64,000 nucleotides of DNA from Streptomyces sp. NWU339 (GCF_003143855.1 NZ_QFRK01000028.1:46934-110933), one strand, 5' to 3'; counted from the first letter of the stretch, positions 27,535 through 36,732 are shown. Notes: generated by a model not told the origin, from the letters alone. Numbers and translations: made by a program.

Positions 27535-28539
27535 CTAGTGCACCCGCACTCTCGGGTCGATGAGGCTGTACGCCACGTCCACCAGCAGGTTGATCAGGAC
27601 GTACACCATCGCGATGAACATGATGAACCCGACGAGCACGGGGTAGTCGCGGCCGTCGATCGCGGTCCGGATGAAGGAGCCGATACCGCCGAAGTCGAAC
27701 ACGGACTCGGTCAGGACCGCGCCGGACAGCAGGGAGCCCGTGAGCAGGCCGACCGCGGTCACCACGGGGAGCATCGCGTTGCGCAGCACGTGCCGGCCGC
27801 GGACGACGCTCCGCTTGAGGCCCTTGGCCTCGGCGGTGCGGACGTAGTCCTCGTCCTGCACCTCGAGAACGCTGGCGCGGGTCATGCGCACGATGACCGC
27901 GAGCGGGATGGAGGACAGGGCGACGGCGGGCAGGACCAGGTGATGGAGCGCGTCCCCGGCGGCGTCGAACTCCCCGGTGAGGATGCCGTCCAGGACGGCG
28001 AAACCGGTCACGCTCGTGGCGTCGATGCCGGTCTCCAGGCGTCCGGAGACGGGGAAGAGCCCCAGCTGGACGGCGAAGACGCTCTTGAGGATCAGGGCGA
28101 GGAAGAAGACCGGGATACAGATGCCGATGAGCGAGCCGGAGACCGCGGAGACGTCGAGCCAGCCGCCGCGGTTGCGGGCGGCGAAGTAACCGAGCGGGAT
28201 GCCGACGGCCACGGCGATGAGGATCGCGAGGAGGGACAGCTCCACGGTGGCGGGGAAGCGCAGGACGAACTCGTCCCATACCGGCTGTCCGGTCTGGGTG
28301 CTGGTGCCCAGGTCGAGTTCGGCGATGCGCTTGAGGAAGCGCCAGTACTGGACGTAGACGGGCTGGTCCAGCCCGAGCGCACGGTTGATGCGGATTACTT
28401 CGGCCTCGGTGGCCTTTTCCCCCAGGATCGCTGAGGCGGGTCCGCCGGGCAGCCGGTCGAGCCACAGGAAGAGCAGTACCGACAGGCCGAGCAGCGTGGG
28501 TATGAGCTGGAGCAGTCTTCGTACGACGAGACGCAGCAC
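27535..28539 (-). CDS. Peptide ABC importer permease (DppB/OppB-like)
   Basis: 334 residues. An N-terminal helix (LLQLIPTLLGLSVLLFLW) is followed by the OppB periplasmic region with the GLDQPVYVQYWRFL segment. Five helices follow, with the EAA loop EDYVRTAEAKGLKRSVVRGRHVLRNA. It pairs with the DppC-like permease. It begins 117 bases after the binding-protein stop, on the far side of a strong hairpin, consistent with lower expression than the binding protein. Confidence 0.94.
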   Translation of the reverse strand: MLRLVVRRLLQLIPTLLGLSVLLFLWLDRLPGGPASAILGEKATEAEVIRINRALGLDQPVYVQYWRFLKRIAELDLGTSTQTGQPVWDEFVLRFPATVELSLLAILIAVAVGIPLGYFAARNRGGWLDVSAVSGSLIGICIPVFFLALILKSVFAVQLGLFPVSGRLETGIDATSVTGFAVLDGILTGEFDAAGDALHHLVLPAVALSSIPLAVIVRMTRASVLEVQDEDYVRTAEAKGLKRSVVRGRHVLRNAMLPVVTAVGLLTGSLLSGAVLTESVFDFGGIGSFIRTAIDGRDYPVLVGFIMFIAMVYVLINLLVDVAYSLIDPRVRVH

Positions 28540-28581
28540 CCCGCATGCCCCTTTCTTGCGTGATGTCTTACATGAATGGAC

Positions 28582-28614
28582 CCGCCCGGCCGCCGAGTTG
28601 CGGCGGCCGGGCGG
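28582..28614. terminator. Intra-operon hairpin between binding protein and permease genes
   Basis: A perfect 13-bp stem, CCGCCCGGCCGCC (28582-28594) with its complement at 28602-28614, loop of 7. It lies in the middle of the ABC operon and probably acts as a partial terminator or RNA stabiliser, giving excess binding protein. Confidence 0.8.
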
Positions 28615-28656
28615 ACCCCCCGTTTTTCGTTTCTTCGTTTCCTGCCGCTTACGCGC

Positions 28657-30327
28657 TTACTTGAAGGAGGCCTCGGAGAAGACTTCCTGCGTCAGCGGGG
28701 AGACGTTCGGCGGGTTCACGTTCTTGCCGAAGGCGATGGCCGGCGGGGAGGACGAGATCGGGACACCCGGCAGGTAGTCCATGACGACCTCGTTGGCCTT
28801 CGTGTACGCGGCGACGCGCTCGTCGTGCTTGCCGAGCTTCGAGCCGGCGTTCACGGCGTCGAAGACCTTCTTGTCCTTGAAGCCCCACTGCTTGTCGTAC
28901 CCGGAGAACCAGGTGCCGATGAAGTTGAAGCCGTCGTTGAAGTCACCGGTCCAGCCGAGCATGTGCAGGTCACAGGAGCCCGACTCGGTGGCGTCCAGGT
29001 AGTCCGGGGCCCACTTCATCGCCTTGGGCGTGACGGTGATGCCGGACTTCTCCAGGTCGGCCTTCATCAGCTCGAACAGGTCCTGCGGGGCAGGCATGTA
29101 CGGGCGGGTGACCTCGGTCGGGTAGCAGAAGTCGACCTTCAGCTTCTCCTGGCCGGCCTTCTTCAGGAGCTTCTTGGCGGCGTCCGTGTCGAAGGGGTAC
29201 TGCTTGACGCCCTTGGAGTAGCCCTCGATCGTGTCGGGCATGAACTGGTCGGCGACCTTGCCGCCCTCGGGCAGCTGGGTCTTGACCAGGTTCTCCTTGT
29301 CGATCGACTGCGCGATCGCCTGGCGGACTTCCTTCTTCTTGAGCGCGGGGTTGGCCTCCTGGCTCATGCCCACGTAGAAGAGGTTGAAGACGCCACGGGT
29401 CGGGACGACGTACCCCTGCTTCTCGAGGGTCGTGACGTCGGCCGGCGCGACGAGGTCGTAGCCGTCGATGTCACCGGCCTGGAGCGCCTGGCGGCGCGTC
29501 TGCTCGTCGGAGATCGTGCGGAAGACCAGGTTCTTGATCTTCGCCTTCTCGCCCCAGTAGTCGTCGAAGCGCTCGAGGGAAACTTCCTTGTTGCCCTTGT
29601 TCCACTTCGTGATCTTGTACGGGCCGGTACCGGCGACCGTGCCGGCCTCCTGGCTGTACTTGGGGTACGTGATGGCGTCGCCCTTGGCGGAGGCGTCCTG
29701 CTTCTTGTACTCCTCGATCGCCTTCGGCGAGTGGATCGCCAGGGCGTTGAGGGAGAAGCCGCCGGGGAGGTTGGCGGAGGGCTCCTTGACCTCGATGACG
29801 GCGGTGTTCTCGTCCTTCGCGGTGCAGGACTTGTAGTTCGCCTCGGGCGTCTCCTTGTCCTCGTTCTTCGCGAAGCCGCCCATGATGGTCTGCCAGTAGT
29901 AGGAGACCGCGCTGGACTGGTAGGTGCCCGTCCAGTTGAACCAGTGGTCGTAGTTGGCGCAGACGGCCTCGGCGTTGAACGCCTCGCCGTCGTGGAACTT
30001 CACGCCCTTGCGGAGGTTGAAGGTCCAGACGGTGCCCTTGTCGTTGCTGGACCAGTCCTCGGCGAGACCGCCGACCATTTCGCTGCCGCCGGACTCGTGC
30101 TCGATGAGAGCCTCGAACGCCTGCCGCGTCACACGGAAGGTTTCACCGTCGCTGGCGAGGGCAGGGTCCAGGGAGCCAGGGTCACCGGCGCCGGCGAAGA
30201 CGAAGGTGTCCTTCTTGCCGTCGCTCTTGTTGTCACTGTCCCGGTCGCTGGAGCAGCCCGTGGCGATCAGAGCGACCGCCACCGCGGCCGTGATCGCCCG
30301 AGCCGCTCGGGACTTGGTTATGCGCAT
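28657..30327 (-). CDS. Peptide ABC importer, lipoprotein substrate-binding protein (SBP family 5)
   Basis: 556 residues. A lipoprotein signal ends in LIATGC with the lipidated Cys at 25, then a Ser/Asp/Lys linker. The family-5 pattern includes GSLDPALASDGETFRVTRQAFEAL, an NLRKGVKFHDGEAF segment and APADVTTLEKQGY. It captures peptides outside the membrane for the permease encoded downstream. It is the first gene of the five-gene operon and has a 418-bp upstream region to itself. Confidence 0.94.
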   Translation of the reverse strand: MRITKSRAARAITAAVAVALIATGCSSDRDSDNKSDGKKDTFVFAGAGDPGSLDPALASDGETFRVTRQAFEALIEHESGGSEMVGGLAEDWSSNDKGTVWTFNLRKGVKFHDGEAFNAEAVCANYDHWFNWTGTYQSSAVSYYWQTIMGGFAKNEDKETPEANYKSCTAKDENTAVIEVKEPSANLPGGFSLNALAIHSPKAIEEYKKQDASAKGDAITYPKYSQEAGTVAGTGPYKITKWNKGNKEVSLERFDDYWGEKAKIKNLVFRTISDEQTRRQALQAGDIDGYDLVAPADVTTLEKQGYVVPTRGVFNLFYVGMSQEANPALKKKEVRQAIAQSIDKENLVKTQLPEGGKVADQFMPDTIEGYSKGVKQYPFDTDAAKKLLKKAGQEKLKVDFCYPTEVTRPYMPAPQDLFELMKADLEKSGITVTPKAMKWAPDYLDATESGSCDLHMLGWTGDFNDGFNFIGTWFSGYDKQWGFKDKKVFDAVNAGSKLGKHDERVAAYTKANEVVMDYLPGVPISSSPPAIAFGKNVNPPNVSPLTQEVFSEASFK

Positions 30328-30745
30328 ATTGGGGCCACTCCGGGTCCGCTATGTGGATGCATCTTGACCGGCCGAACACTACAGATGTTCACAGCGAGTC
30401 GAGAACAGTCCGGATAGCGGTGATACCTACCTGAGATCTGAACAGTTGACATAAGGGACGCTTCAGGCGCCCCTCCGCCGGGAAGTGACCATCCCGAGAT
30501 ATCCGGCGCCTCCCCCAACAGCCGCCCGGGAAGCGCCGAACGGCGTGAAGAACGGGTGAAACCGCAGGTGACAGGCGGTCAACTGGTCATAGCCGAGCAC
30601 ATACGACCGAAAAACTGACGTGACATCAGTCTCGTCGGGGGCGCGGACGCTCACCGCCGGCACTCGCGTCCACCATGTGGACACCGTCACGCTGAGTCAG
30701 TAACGGCGGGTACGACGGCCCCGGCCTCCGGCGGATACGGCCCGG
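30328..30745. other. Long spacer upstream of the peptide ABC operon
   Basis: This 418-bp stretch is lower in GC than its surroundings, holds no gene I can support, and must carry the promoter of the binding-protein gene. I cannot pick a confident -10/-35 pair. A TTGACA is present on the plus strand at 30446-30451, but no rightward gene follows it. A 75-codon minus-strand frame at 30463-30690 lacks family or codon support. Confidence 0.5.
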
Positions 30746-31534
30746 TCAGTGCTGGTGCGCGGGCGGGTAGCCGGAGCCGGCGACGGGGGGCGGAACGGCC
30801 CCGTGGGCCTCACGGTCGTAGAACGGGCGGGCGTTGGCCCGCAGCCACATGGCGACCGGGTCGTGCTCGTCGGTCATCGCGACGGTCGACACCGGGAGCC
30901 CGTCCGGGACGGCACCGATGGACTGCTGCATCATCGCGCGCACCGCGTCGACGGCCGGCGGCGAAGTGTCGTACACGTCCAGCCCGATGGCGAGATACGG
31001 CGCGCCCAGCGCCGGCTGCACCCAGGCGCGGCGCAACGCGCGCACGGCGGGCGTACGGTGCGCGTTCTGCGTGAGCAGGGCGTAGAACTGGGGGATCTCG
31101 ATGGCGGGTTCGGACAGCCGCAGGGGTCCGGCGGGCTGCCGGTCGAGGCCGGTGGCGAGCCGGCGCAGATCGAGCCACGGGATGCCGAGGCCGCCGCCGG
31201 GGGCGTGCGGGTTGAGCCAGAGGCCGTAGCGGTCGGGGTAGAGGGCGCGGGCGGCCTCGAGGCCGTCGACGACCTCGTACGACCGGTTCCAGCCACTGGC
31301 GGACAGCTCCTGGGCGGAGGTCACGCAGGGCGCGTAGCCGAAGCCGCCGACCTCCATGTTCCCGTACTGGGCGTCCGGGGAGCCGGCCTGACCGTGCCAC
31401 AGCAGCATCCAGACATGACCGGAGGAGGGGGTCGCGAGCGCGCGAAGCAACGCCTCATAGGCGTCGTAACGCCCGGGGGTCACCTGGCGCAGCATGTGCT
31501 CGACCTGCCCGGCCGCCGCGGTGCCAGCGCTCAC
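30746..31534 (-). CDS. SseB-like protein (enhanced serine sensitivity family), copy 1
   Basis: 262 residues. The family pattern is visible: an N-terminal helix, VWMLLWHGQAG, the FGYAPCVTSAQELSASGWN strand-turn, GLWLNPHAPGGGLGIPWLDLRR, and a C-terminal lobe ending in VAMWLRANARPFYDRE. A second gene of the same family follows upstream at 31677-32468, ending with the same MWMRDRVRPFYQRE-type motif. SseB was named in E. coli, where it alters serine sensitivity; its biochemical action is not established. The location next to glycine/serine catabolic genes is suggestive. Confidence 0.8.
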   Translation of the reverse strand: MSAGTAAAGQVEHMLRQVTPGRYDAYEALLRALATPSSGHVWMLLWHGQAGSPDAQYGNMEVGGFGYAPCVTSAQELSASGWNRSYEVVDGLEAARALYPDRYGLWLNPHAPGGGLGIPWLDLRRLATGLDRQPAGPLRLSEPAIEIPQFYALLTQNAHRTPAVRALRRAWVQPALGAPYLAIGLDVYDTSPPAVDAVRAMMQQSIGAVPDGLPVSTVAMTDEHDPVAMWLRANARPFYDREAHGAVPPPVAGSGYPPAHQH

Positions 31535-31600
31535 TTTGTATCGCCCCTCCGTACAACACCCTCGCCCCAGCCAATGAACCTAGCTTAAGCCGCCCGCGGC

Positions 31601-31642
31601 CCGGGGGCTCCGCCCGTCCGCCGGGCACCGGCGAGCCCCCGG
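31601..31642. terminator. Hairpin between the two sseB-like genes
   Basis: CCGGGGGCTC (31601-31610) pairs with GAGCCCCCGG (31633-31642), with a smaller CCGG hairpin inside the loop. It lies 35-76 bases past the stop of the upstream sseB-like gene. Confidence 0.6.
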
Positions 31643-31676
31643 ACGGGGGCCTCCCCCTCGCTCCGCCGGACAGGCT

Positions 31677-32468
31677 CTAGCCCTCGCGCTGGTAGAACGG
31701 GCGGACGCGGTCGCGCATCCATTGGCCGACCGGGTCCTGGGCCACGTCCAGGAGGACCAGGTTGACGGGCCACTTCACCGGCCGGCGGCCCAGCGCGCGG
31801 CCCAGGGCGTCGCCGGGCAGGACCCGCAGATCGCCCTCCCACTGGGACAGTTCGACCCCGACGAACAGCACCGGGTCCGCGGTCTCTATCTCGGCGAGGC
31901 AGCGGCGGGCGGTGCTGACGACGCCGATCGACTCGAACTCCGCGCCCGCGGCGGCGAGGAAGTCCACCGGGTCGTCCTGCCAGTCGGGCTCGAACAGCTT
32001 GACCCGGCCGCCGCCCGCCGGACCGTCCAGCGGGCCGCGTCCGGCCAGGCACAGTTCGGCCACGGCGGGCGGCGGCAGCGGGACGCCGACCACGCCGCCG
32101 GGGTTCACCGCGATCCCGGCCTGCGGCGGCAGACCCCGCGCGAACTCCACCGCGGGCGCGACGGTGAACGACATGGGGGAGCCGACGACCTGGCGGAACT
32201 GTTCCTCGGAGCTGAAGACCGGGACGTACGCCTGCCCCTCGATCTCCAGGGTGGGCAGGTCCAGCGGGCCGCTGTGCGGACCGCCGCCGTTCGGCAGCGG
32301 GACCCAGACGAAGCTCCTGCCCAGCACCTCGATGATCCGGCCGTCCGCCGAGGGGACACCGAGGGAGGCGGAGAGCACCTCCTCCAACTCGTTGCCGGGC
32401 CATCCTCCGTGCGGATGGGGGTGAGTCTGTGCCGGGAAGTCCGCGGAGAAGCCCGCCGGGAAGTCCAT
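31677..32468 (-). CDS. SseB-like protein, copy 2
   Basis: 263 residues. Segments match the family and its neighbour: NELEEVLSASLG, FVWVPLPNGG, LPTLEIEGQAYVPVFSSEEQF, GIAVNPGGVVGVPLPP and GQWMRDRVRPFYQREG at the end. The ATG at 32468 begins MDFPAGFSADFP; the first 20 residues are His/Pro-rich. It is separated from copy 1 by a 142-bp hairpin-containing gap, so the two may be expressed separately although they face the same way. Confidence 0.8.
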   Translation of the reverse strand: MDFPAGFSADFPAQTHPHPHGGWPGNELEEVLSASLGVPSADGRIIEVLGRSFVWVPLPNGGGPHSGPLDLPTLEIEGQAYVPVFSSEEQFRQVVGSPMSFTVAPAVEFARGLPPQAGIAVNPGGVVGVPLPPPAVAELCLAGRGPLDGPAGGGRVKLFEPDWQDDPVDFLAAAGAEFESIGVVSTARRCLAEIETADPVLFVGVELSQWEGDLRVLPGDALGRALGRRPVKWPVNLVLLDVAQDPVGQWMRDRVRPFYQREG

Positions 32469-32550
32469 CTGCCTACCGCCTGCCTGGAACCACTGCTGTG
32501 GCTGAAAAGGCTAACCGCTGCCGCGCCGGGGCCGTCAGCCCGTGCAGCCG

Positions 32551-33216
32551 TCAGCTCGTGAAGTCGATGCGGTGCAGCGCGTTCGCCGCGTCCCGGTCGA
32601 TCAGGACCGCCGAGCCGCAGCCCGCGGGCGGGTCGCCGCGCTCCACGGACCGCAGCACCCGGCCGACGGCGGTGCGGTGCCGCAGGAAGGCGTACCGGGA
32701 GACGCCGCGGCCGCGCTCACGCTGCCCGTCCAGCGCCTGCCCGGGGGGGACGTCGAGCAGCAGCAGATGCAGCCCCGCGCCCCGGCGGCGGGCCTCGCGG
32801 GCCAGCCAGCGGCGCACCCAGGCGTGGGTACCGCAGTCGTGCACGACGACCCCCTCGCCGGCGCGCAGGGCGCGGCGCAGCCCGGCGTAGTGGTCGAGAC
32901 GGACCAGGGGCCGGTACACCGCGTACGGCAGGAGGCGCGGCATGCGGCGGTCCCAGCGGTCGCGGGTGTCCTGGGAGTCGATACGGGTGCCGCGCACCGC
33001 GCGCCGCATCAGTGTGGATTTGCCGCTGCCGGGCAGTCCGGTGACCACGACGAGGTCGCGGGGGCCGAAGACCAGGACGTGCGGACCGCGGCCGGCGCAC
33101 CCGCGCAGGTCGCGGACGACGGGCGACGGCCGCGCGCCGCGGGCCTCCCGGGCCGAAGGGGCCTGCTGCTCGGGCGGCGCGACACCCGTGGTGGCGTACG
33201 CCGTGGTCCTGTTCAC
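32551..33216 (-). CDS. P-loop kinase-like ATP-binding protein (AAA_33 type)
   Basis: 221 residues. VVVTGLPGSGKSTLMRRAV (about 57-75) is a Walker A loop of the zeta-toxin/AAA_33 kinase type. The following segments DSQDTRDRW, VVHDCGTHAWVRRWLAREARRRG and LLLLDVPPGQALDGQRERGR resemble the base-binding and lid parts of small-molecule kinases. The substrate is unknown. The first 45 residues are basic and low in complexity. It faces the sseB-like genes and is divergent from gcvT. Confidence 0.8.
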   Translation of the reverse strand: MNRTTAYATTGVAPPEQQAPSAREARGARPSPVVRDLRGCAGRGPHVLVFGPRDLVVVTGLPGSGKSTLMRRAVRGTRIDSQDTRDRWDRRMPRLLPYAVYRPLVRLDHYAGLRRALRAGEGVVVHDCGTHAWVRRWLAREARRRGAGLHLLLLDVPPGQALDGQRERGRGVSRYAFLRHRTAVGRVLRSVERGDPPAGCGSAVLIDRDAANALHRIDFTS

Positions 33217-33440
33217 CGTGAGTCCTCCCCTGGGGCAGGCGCCTGAGCACCGTCCCCGTCGAGTGTAAAGAGACGGTAACGGCGGAGCCTCTTCATTCCG
33301 TCCGTTTCCCGATACAGACCTGTCACAGCCGTCCGTACAGGCCTGAACACCCTGTGCGTACGAAGGAAAGGTCCCCCTGCCGAAGCCTCACGATGCGTGC
33401 AATGATGAGCGCGCCAACTGCATACCGGCCGTTTGAATCC

Positions 33441-33652
33441 GCGCGGGAGAGTCCCTGGCACGTTTCGCCGGGGCGCCGAAGGAGCAAGTCCCTCCCTTGA
33501 ATCTCTCAGGCACCGTTACCGCGCGGGCCAGGCACATCTGAAAAGCGGGCCGCCGTGCGAGTTTCCGGCGGCTCCACCCAAGGTGCAAGCCGTGACGTCC
33601 CCTGCGCGGACGGTCATGGCGAACCTCTCAGGTTCCGATGACAGATGGGGAG
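33441..33652 (+). promoter_or_regulatory. Tandem glycine riboswitch upstream of gcvT
   Basis: Two glycine-aptamer cores follow one another. The first has GCGGGAGAG (from 33443), CGCCGAAGGAGCAA (33474-33487) and CTCTCAGG (33503-33510). The second has CCCAAGGTGCAAG, CTCTCAGG (33625-33632) and GACAGATGGGG (33640-33650). It ends about 70 bases before the gcvT start. Glycine riboswitches usually turn on glycine-cleavage genes when glycine accumulates, and such switches have been described upstream of gcvT and gcvP in Streptomyces. Confidence 0.9.
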
Positions 33653-33720
33653 GAACGTCCTCACCCTCCCCGTGCTCGGCCCCGGCCGGCGGGGACCCCA
33701 TCGCCCTGGGAGACCGACCG

Positions 33721-34848
33721 ATGAGCAGTACCGAACTCCGCCGGACAGCGCTCGACGCCCTGCATCGTTCGCTCGGCGCCACGATGACCGACTTCGCCGG
33801 CTGGGACATGCCCCTGCGCTACGGCTCCGAGCGCGACGAGCACAACGCCGTGCGCACGAAGGCGGGCCTCTTCGACCTCTCGCACATGGGCGAGATCACC
33901 GTCACCGGCCCGCAGGCGGCGCGGTTCCTGGACTACGCCCTGATCGGCAACATCGGGACCGTCAAGCCCGGCCGCGCCCGCTACACCATGATCTGCAGCG
34001 AGGACGGCGGCATCCTGGACGACCTGATCGTCTACCGCCTCGGTGAGACCGAGGCCCCCGAGTACCTGGTCGTCGCCAACGCCTCCAACGCCCAGGTGGT
34101 GCTGGACGCCCTCGTGGAGCGGTCGGCGGGCTTCGACGCCGAGGTCCGCGACGACCGCGACGCGTACGCGCTGATCGCCGTACAGGGCCCCGAGGCCGCC
34201 GGCATCCTCAAGGCCCTCACCGATGCCGACCTGGACGGCCTGAAGTACTACGCCGGCCTGCCCGGCACGGTCGCCGGCGTCCCCGCGCTCATCGCCCGTA
34301 CCGGCTACACCGGCGAGGACGGCTTCGAGCTGTTCGTCGCGCCGGAGCACGCGGTCGAGGTGTGGCAGGCGCTGACCGGGGCGGGCGAGGGCGTGGGGCT
34401 GGTCCCGTGCGGGCTGGCCTGCCGGGACACGCTGCGCCTGGAGGCCGGCATGCCGCTGTACGGCAATGAGCTGAGCGCCTCGCTGACGCCGTTCGACGCC
34501 GGGTTCGGCCGGGTCGTGAAGTTCGAGAAGGAGGGCGACTTCGTGGGCCGTGCCGCCCTGACCGAGGCCGCCGCCCGTGCCGAGCGGACCCCGCCCCGCG
34601 CCCTGGTGGGCCTGGTCGCCGAGGGCCGCCGGGTCCCGCGCGCCGGGTACCCGGTGGTGGCCGGCGGCGAGGTGATCGGCGAGGTCACCTCCGGCGCGCC
34701 CGCACCGACGCTGGGCAAGCCGATCGCGATGGCGTACGTCGACGTGGCGCACTCGGAGCCGGGTACCCCGGGCGTGGGCGTGGACATCCGTGGCAACCAC
34801 GAGCCGTACGAGGTCGTGGCGCTGCCGTTCTACAAGCGGCAGAAGTGA
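33721..34848 (+). CDS. gcvT: Glycine cleavage system T protein (aminomethyltransferase)
   Basis: 375 residues. Typical segments: TDFAGWDMPLRYG, FDLSHMGEITVTG, YTMICSEDGGILDDLIVYR, the folate-site YTGEDGFELFV and LRLEAGMPLYGNE. GcvT releases ammonia from the aminomethyl-lipoyl arm of GcvH and passes the carbon to tetrahydrofolate. The ATG at 33721 is preceded by GGGAG; the frame is open upstream but that stretch is the riboswitch. First gene of the gcvT-gcvH-glyA group; gcvP is not in the window. Confidence 0.97.
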   Translation: MSSTELRRTALDALHRSLGATMTDFAGWDMPLRYGSERDEHNAVRTKAGLFDLSHMGEITVTGPQAARFLDYALIGNIGTVKPGRARYTMICSEDGGILDDLIVYRLGETEAPEYLVVANASNAQVVLDALVERSAGFDAEVRDDRDAYALIAVQGPEAAGILKALTDADLDGLKYYAGLPGTVAGVPALIARTGYTGEDGFELFVAPEHAVEVWQALTGAGEGVGLVPCGLACRDTLRLEAGMPLYGNELSASLTPFDAGFGRVVKFEKEGDFVGRAALTEAAARAERTPPRALVGLVAEGRRVPRAGYPVVAGGEVIGEVTSGAPAPTLGKPIAMAYVDVAHSEPGTPGVGVDIRGNHEPYEVVALPFYKRQK

Positions 34849-34866
34849 CGCCGTCGTAGGACGTGG

Positions 34867-34905
34867 GCCGCGTGTCCGGCCGTACCGGCCGAGGCCGGAC
34901 GCGGC
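34867..34905 (+). terminator. Hairpin between gcvT and gcvH
   Basis: GCCGCGTGTCCGGC (34867-34880) pairs with GCCGGACGCGGC (34894-34905) with a 2-base bulge. It is followed by a C-rich tract rather than a T-run, so it is likely a partial terminator or spacer structure within a 200-bp gap. Confidence 0.5.
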
Positions 34906-35048
34906 GCACCCGCTCACCCGCGCTTCCGCCGTCAGCCGACCCCGGGCCGGTCCCGTGACCCCCGGGCCCCCTCCCCCCTCCACCCCCTTTCACCCCCTTT
35001 CTTCGCCGTCGATCCCGGCGGTCCCTCGCACACAGGAGGATCCAGATC

Positions 35049-35426
35049 ATGAGCAACCCCCAGCAGCTCCGCTACAGCAAGGAACACGAGTGGCTGACGG
35101 CCGCCGAGGACGGCGTGTCGGCGATCGGCATCACGGAGCACGCGGCCAACGCGCTCGGCGACATCGTGTTCGTCCAGCTCCCCGGGGTCGGCGACACCGT
35201 GACCGCGGGTGAGACCTGCGGCGAGCTGGAGTCGACCAAGTCGGTCAGCGACCTGTACTGCCCGGTCACCGGTGAGGTCACCGAGGTCAACGAGGACGTG
35301 GTGAACGACCCGTCGCTGGTGAACTCGGCCCCCTTCGAGGACGGCTGGCTGTTCAAGGTGCGGGTGAGCGACGAGCCTGCCGACCTGCTCTCGGCCGCCG
35401 AGTACGACGCCTTCATCCAGGGCTGA
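35049..35426 (+). CDS. gcvH: Glycine cleavage system H protein
   Basis: 125 residues, standard size. The lipoyl-lysine motif is GELESTKSVSDLY (Lys about 62). Flanking strands include LRYSKEHEWLTA at the start and DPSLVNSAPFEDGWLFKVRV near the end. It shuttles the aminomethyl group between GcvP, GcvT and GcvL. A strong AGGAGGATC-like site precedes the ATG at 35049. Confidence 0.97.
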   Translation: MSNPQQLRYSKEHEWLTAAEDGVSAIGITEHAANALGDIVFVQLPGVGDTVTAGETCGELESTKSVSDLYCPVTGEVTEVNEDVVNDPSLVNSAPFEDGWLFKVRVSDEPADLLSAAEYDAFIQG

Positions 35427-35439
35427 GGAGGCCGTGACC

Positions 35440-36714
35440 ATGTCGCTTCTGAACACCCCGCTGCACGAGCTCGACCCGGCCGTCGCGGCGGCGGTCGACG
35501 CCGAGCTGCACCGTCAGCAGTCCACCCTCGAGATGATCGCCTCGGAGAACTTCGCCCCGGTCGCGGTCATGGAGGCCCAGGGCACGGTCCTCACCAACAA
35601 GTACGCCGAGGGCTACCCCGGCCGCCGCTACTACGGCGGCTGTGAGCACGTCGACGTGATCGAGCAGATCGCCATCGACCGGGTCAAGGAACTCTTCGGC
35701 GCCGAGCACGCGAACGTGCAGCCGCACTCGGGTGCGCAGGCCAACGCCGCCGCGATGTTCGCGCTGCTCAAGCCCGGTGACACGATCATGGGCCTGAACC
35801 TCGCGCACGGCGGGCACCTGACCCACGGCATGAAGATCAACTTCTCCGGCAAGCTCTACGACGTGGTCGCGTACCACGTCGGCGACGACGGCCAGGTCGA
35901 CATGGCCGAGGTCGAGCGGCTGGCCAAGGAGAGCAAGCCGAAGCTGATCGTCGCCGGCTGGTCGGCGTACCCGCGTCAGCTGGACTTCGCCGCGTTCCGC
36001 CGGATCGCGGACGAGGTCGGCGCCTACCTCATGGTCGACATGGCGCACTTCGCCGGTCTGGTCGCGGCGGGCCTGCACCCGAACCCGGTCCCGCACGCCC
36101 ACGTCGTCACCACGACCACGCACAAGACCCTCGGTGGTCCGCGCGGCGGTGTGATCCTCTCCACGGCCGAACTGGCCAAGAAGATCAACTCCGCGGTCTT
36201 CCCCGGCCAGCAGGGCGGCCCGCTGGAGCACGTGATCGCGGCCAAGGCCGTCGCCTTCAAGGTCGCCGCGTCCGAGGACTTCAAGGACCGGCAGCGCCGC
36301 ACCCTGGAGGGCGCCCGCATCCTGGCCGAGCGCCTGGTCAGGGACGACGTCAAGGCCGTGGGCGTGGACGTGCTGTCCGGCGGCACGGACGTGCACCTGG
36401 TCCTGGTCGACCTGCGCGACTCCGAGCTGGACGGGCAGCAGGCCGAGGACCGTCTCCACGAGGTCGGCATCACCGTCAACCGCAACGCGATCCCGAACGA
36501 CCCGCGCCCCCCGATGGTCACCTCGGGTCTGCGGATCGGCACGCCCGCCCTGGCCACCCGCGGCTTCACGGCCGAGGACTTCGCCGAGGTGGCGGACGTG
36601 ATCGCCGAGACGCTCAAGGCGTCCTCTCCCTTCGGGGCCGCCGACGTCGAGGCGCTCCGGGCCCGGGTGACCGCGCTCGCCGAGAAGTACCCGCTGTACC
36701 CGGGTCTGAAGTAG
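35440..36714 (+). CDS. glyA: Serine hydroxymethyltransferase
   Basis: 424 residues. IASENFAPVAVMEAQG opens the fold. GGCEHVDVIEQIAI and PHSGAQANAAAMFAL bind cofactor, and the PLP lysine is in TTTHKTLGGPRGG (Lys about 230). It interconverts serine and glycine with folate one-carbon units; next to gcvTH it can use the methylene-folate made by glycine cleavage to convert a second glycine to serine. ATG 35440 is chosen over GTG 35434 because GAGGAGG lies 8 bases before it. It starts 13 bases after gcvH, so they are one transcript. Confidence 0.96.
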   Translation: MSLLNTPLHELDPAVAAAVDAELHRQQSTLEMIASENFAPVAVMEAQGTVLTNKYAEGYPGRRYYGGCEHVDVIEQIAIDRVKELFGAEHANVQPHSGAQANAAAMFALLKPGDTIMGLNLAHGGHLTHGMKINFSGKLYDVVAYHVGDDGQVDMAEVERLAKESKPKLIVAGWSAYPRQLDFAAFRRIADEVGAYLMVDMAHFAGLVAAGLHPNPVPHAHVVTTTTHKTLGGPRGGVILSTAELAKKINSAVFPGQQGGPLEHVIAAKAVAFKVAASEDFKDRQRRTLEGARILAERLVRDDVKAVGVDVLSGGTDVHLVLVDLRDSELDGQQAEDRLHEVGITVNRNAIPNDPRPPMVTSGLRIGTPALATRGFTAEDFAEVADVIAETLKASSPFGAADVEALRARVTALAEKYPLYPGLK

Positions 36715-36732
36715 TTTCGCAGTTTTCACAAT

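Noticed and set aside
30463..30690. A 75-codon minus-strand frame in the long spacer
   Set aside because: No ribosome site, no family pattern, and codon use unlike the neighbouring genes; treated as non-coding.
33433..33720. Upstream extension of gcvT
   Set aside because: The in-frame codons lie in the tandem glycine riboswitch, and the protein would gain a leader absent from GcvT.
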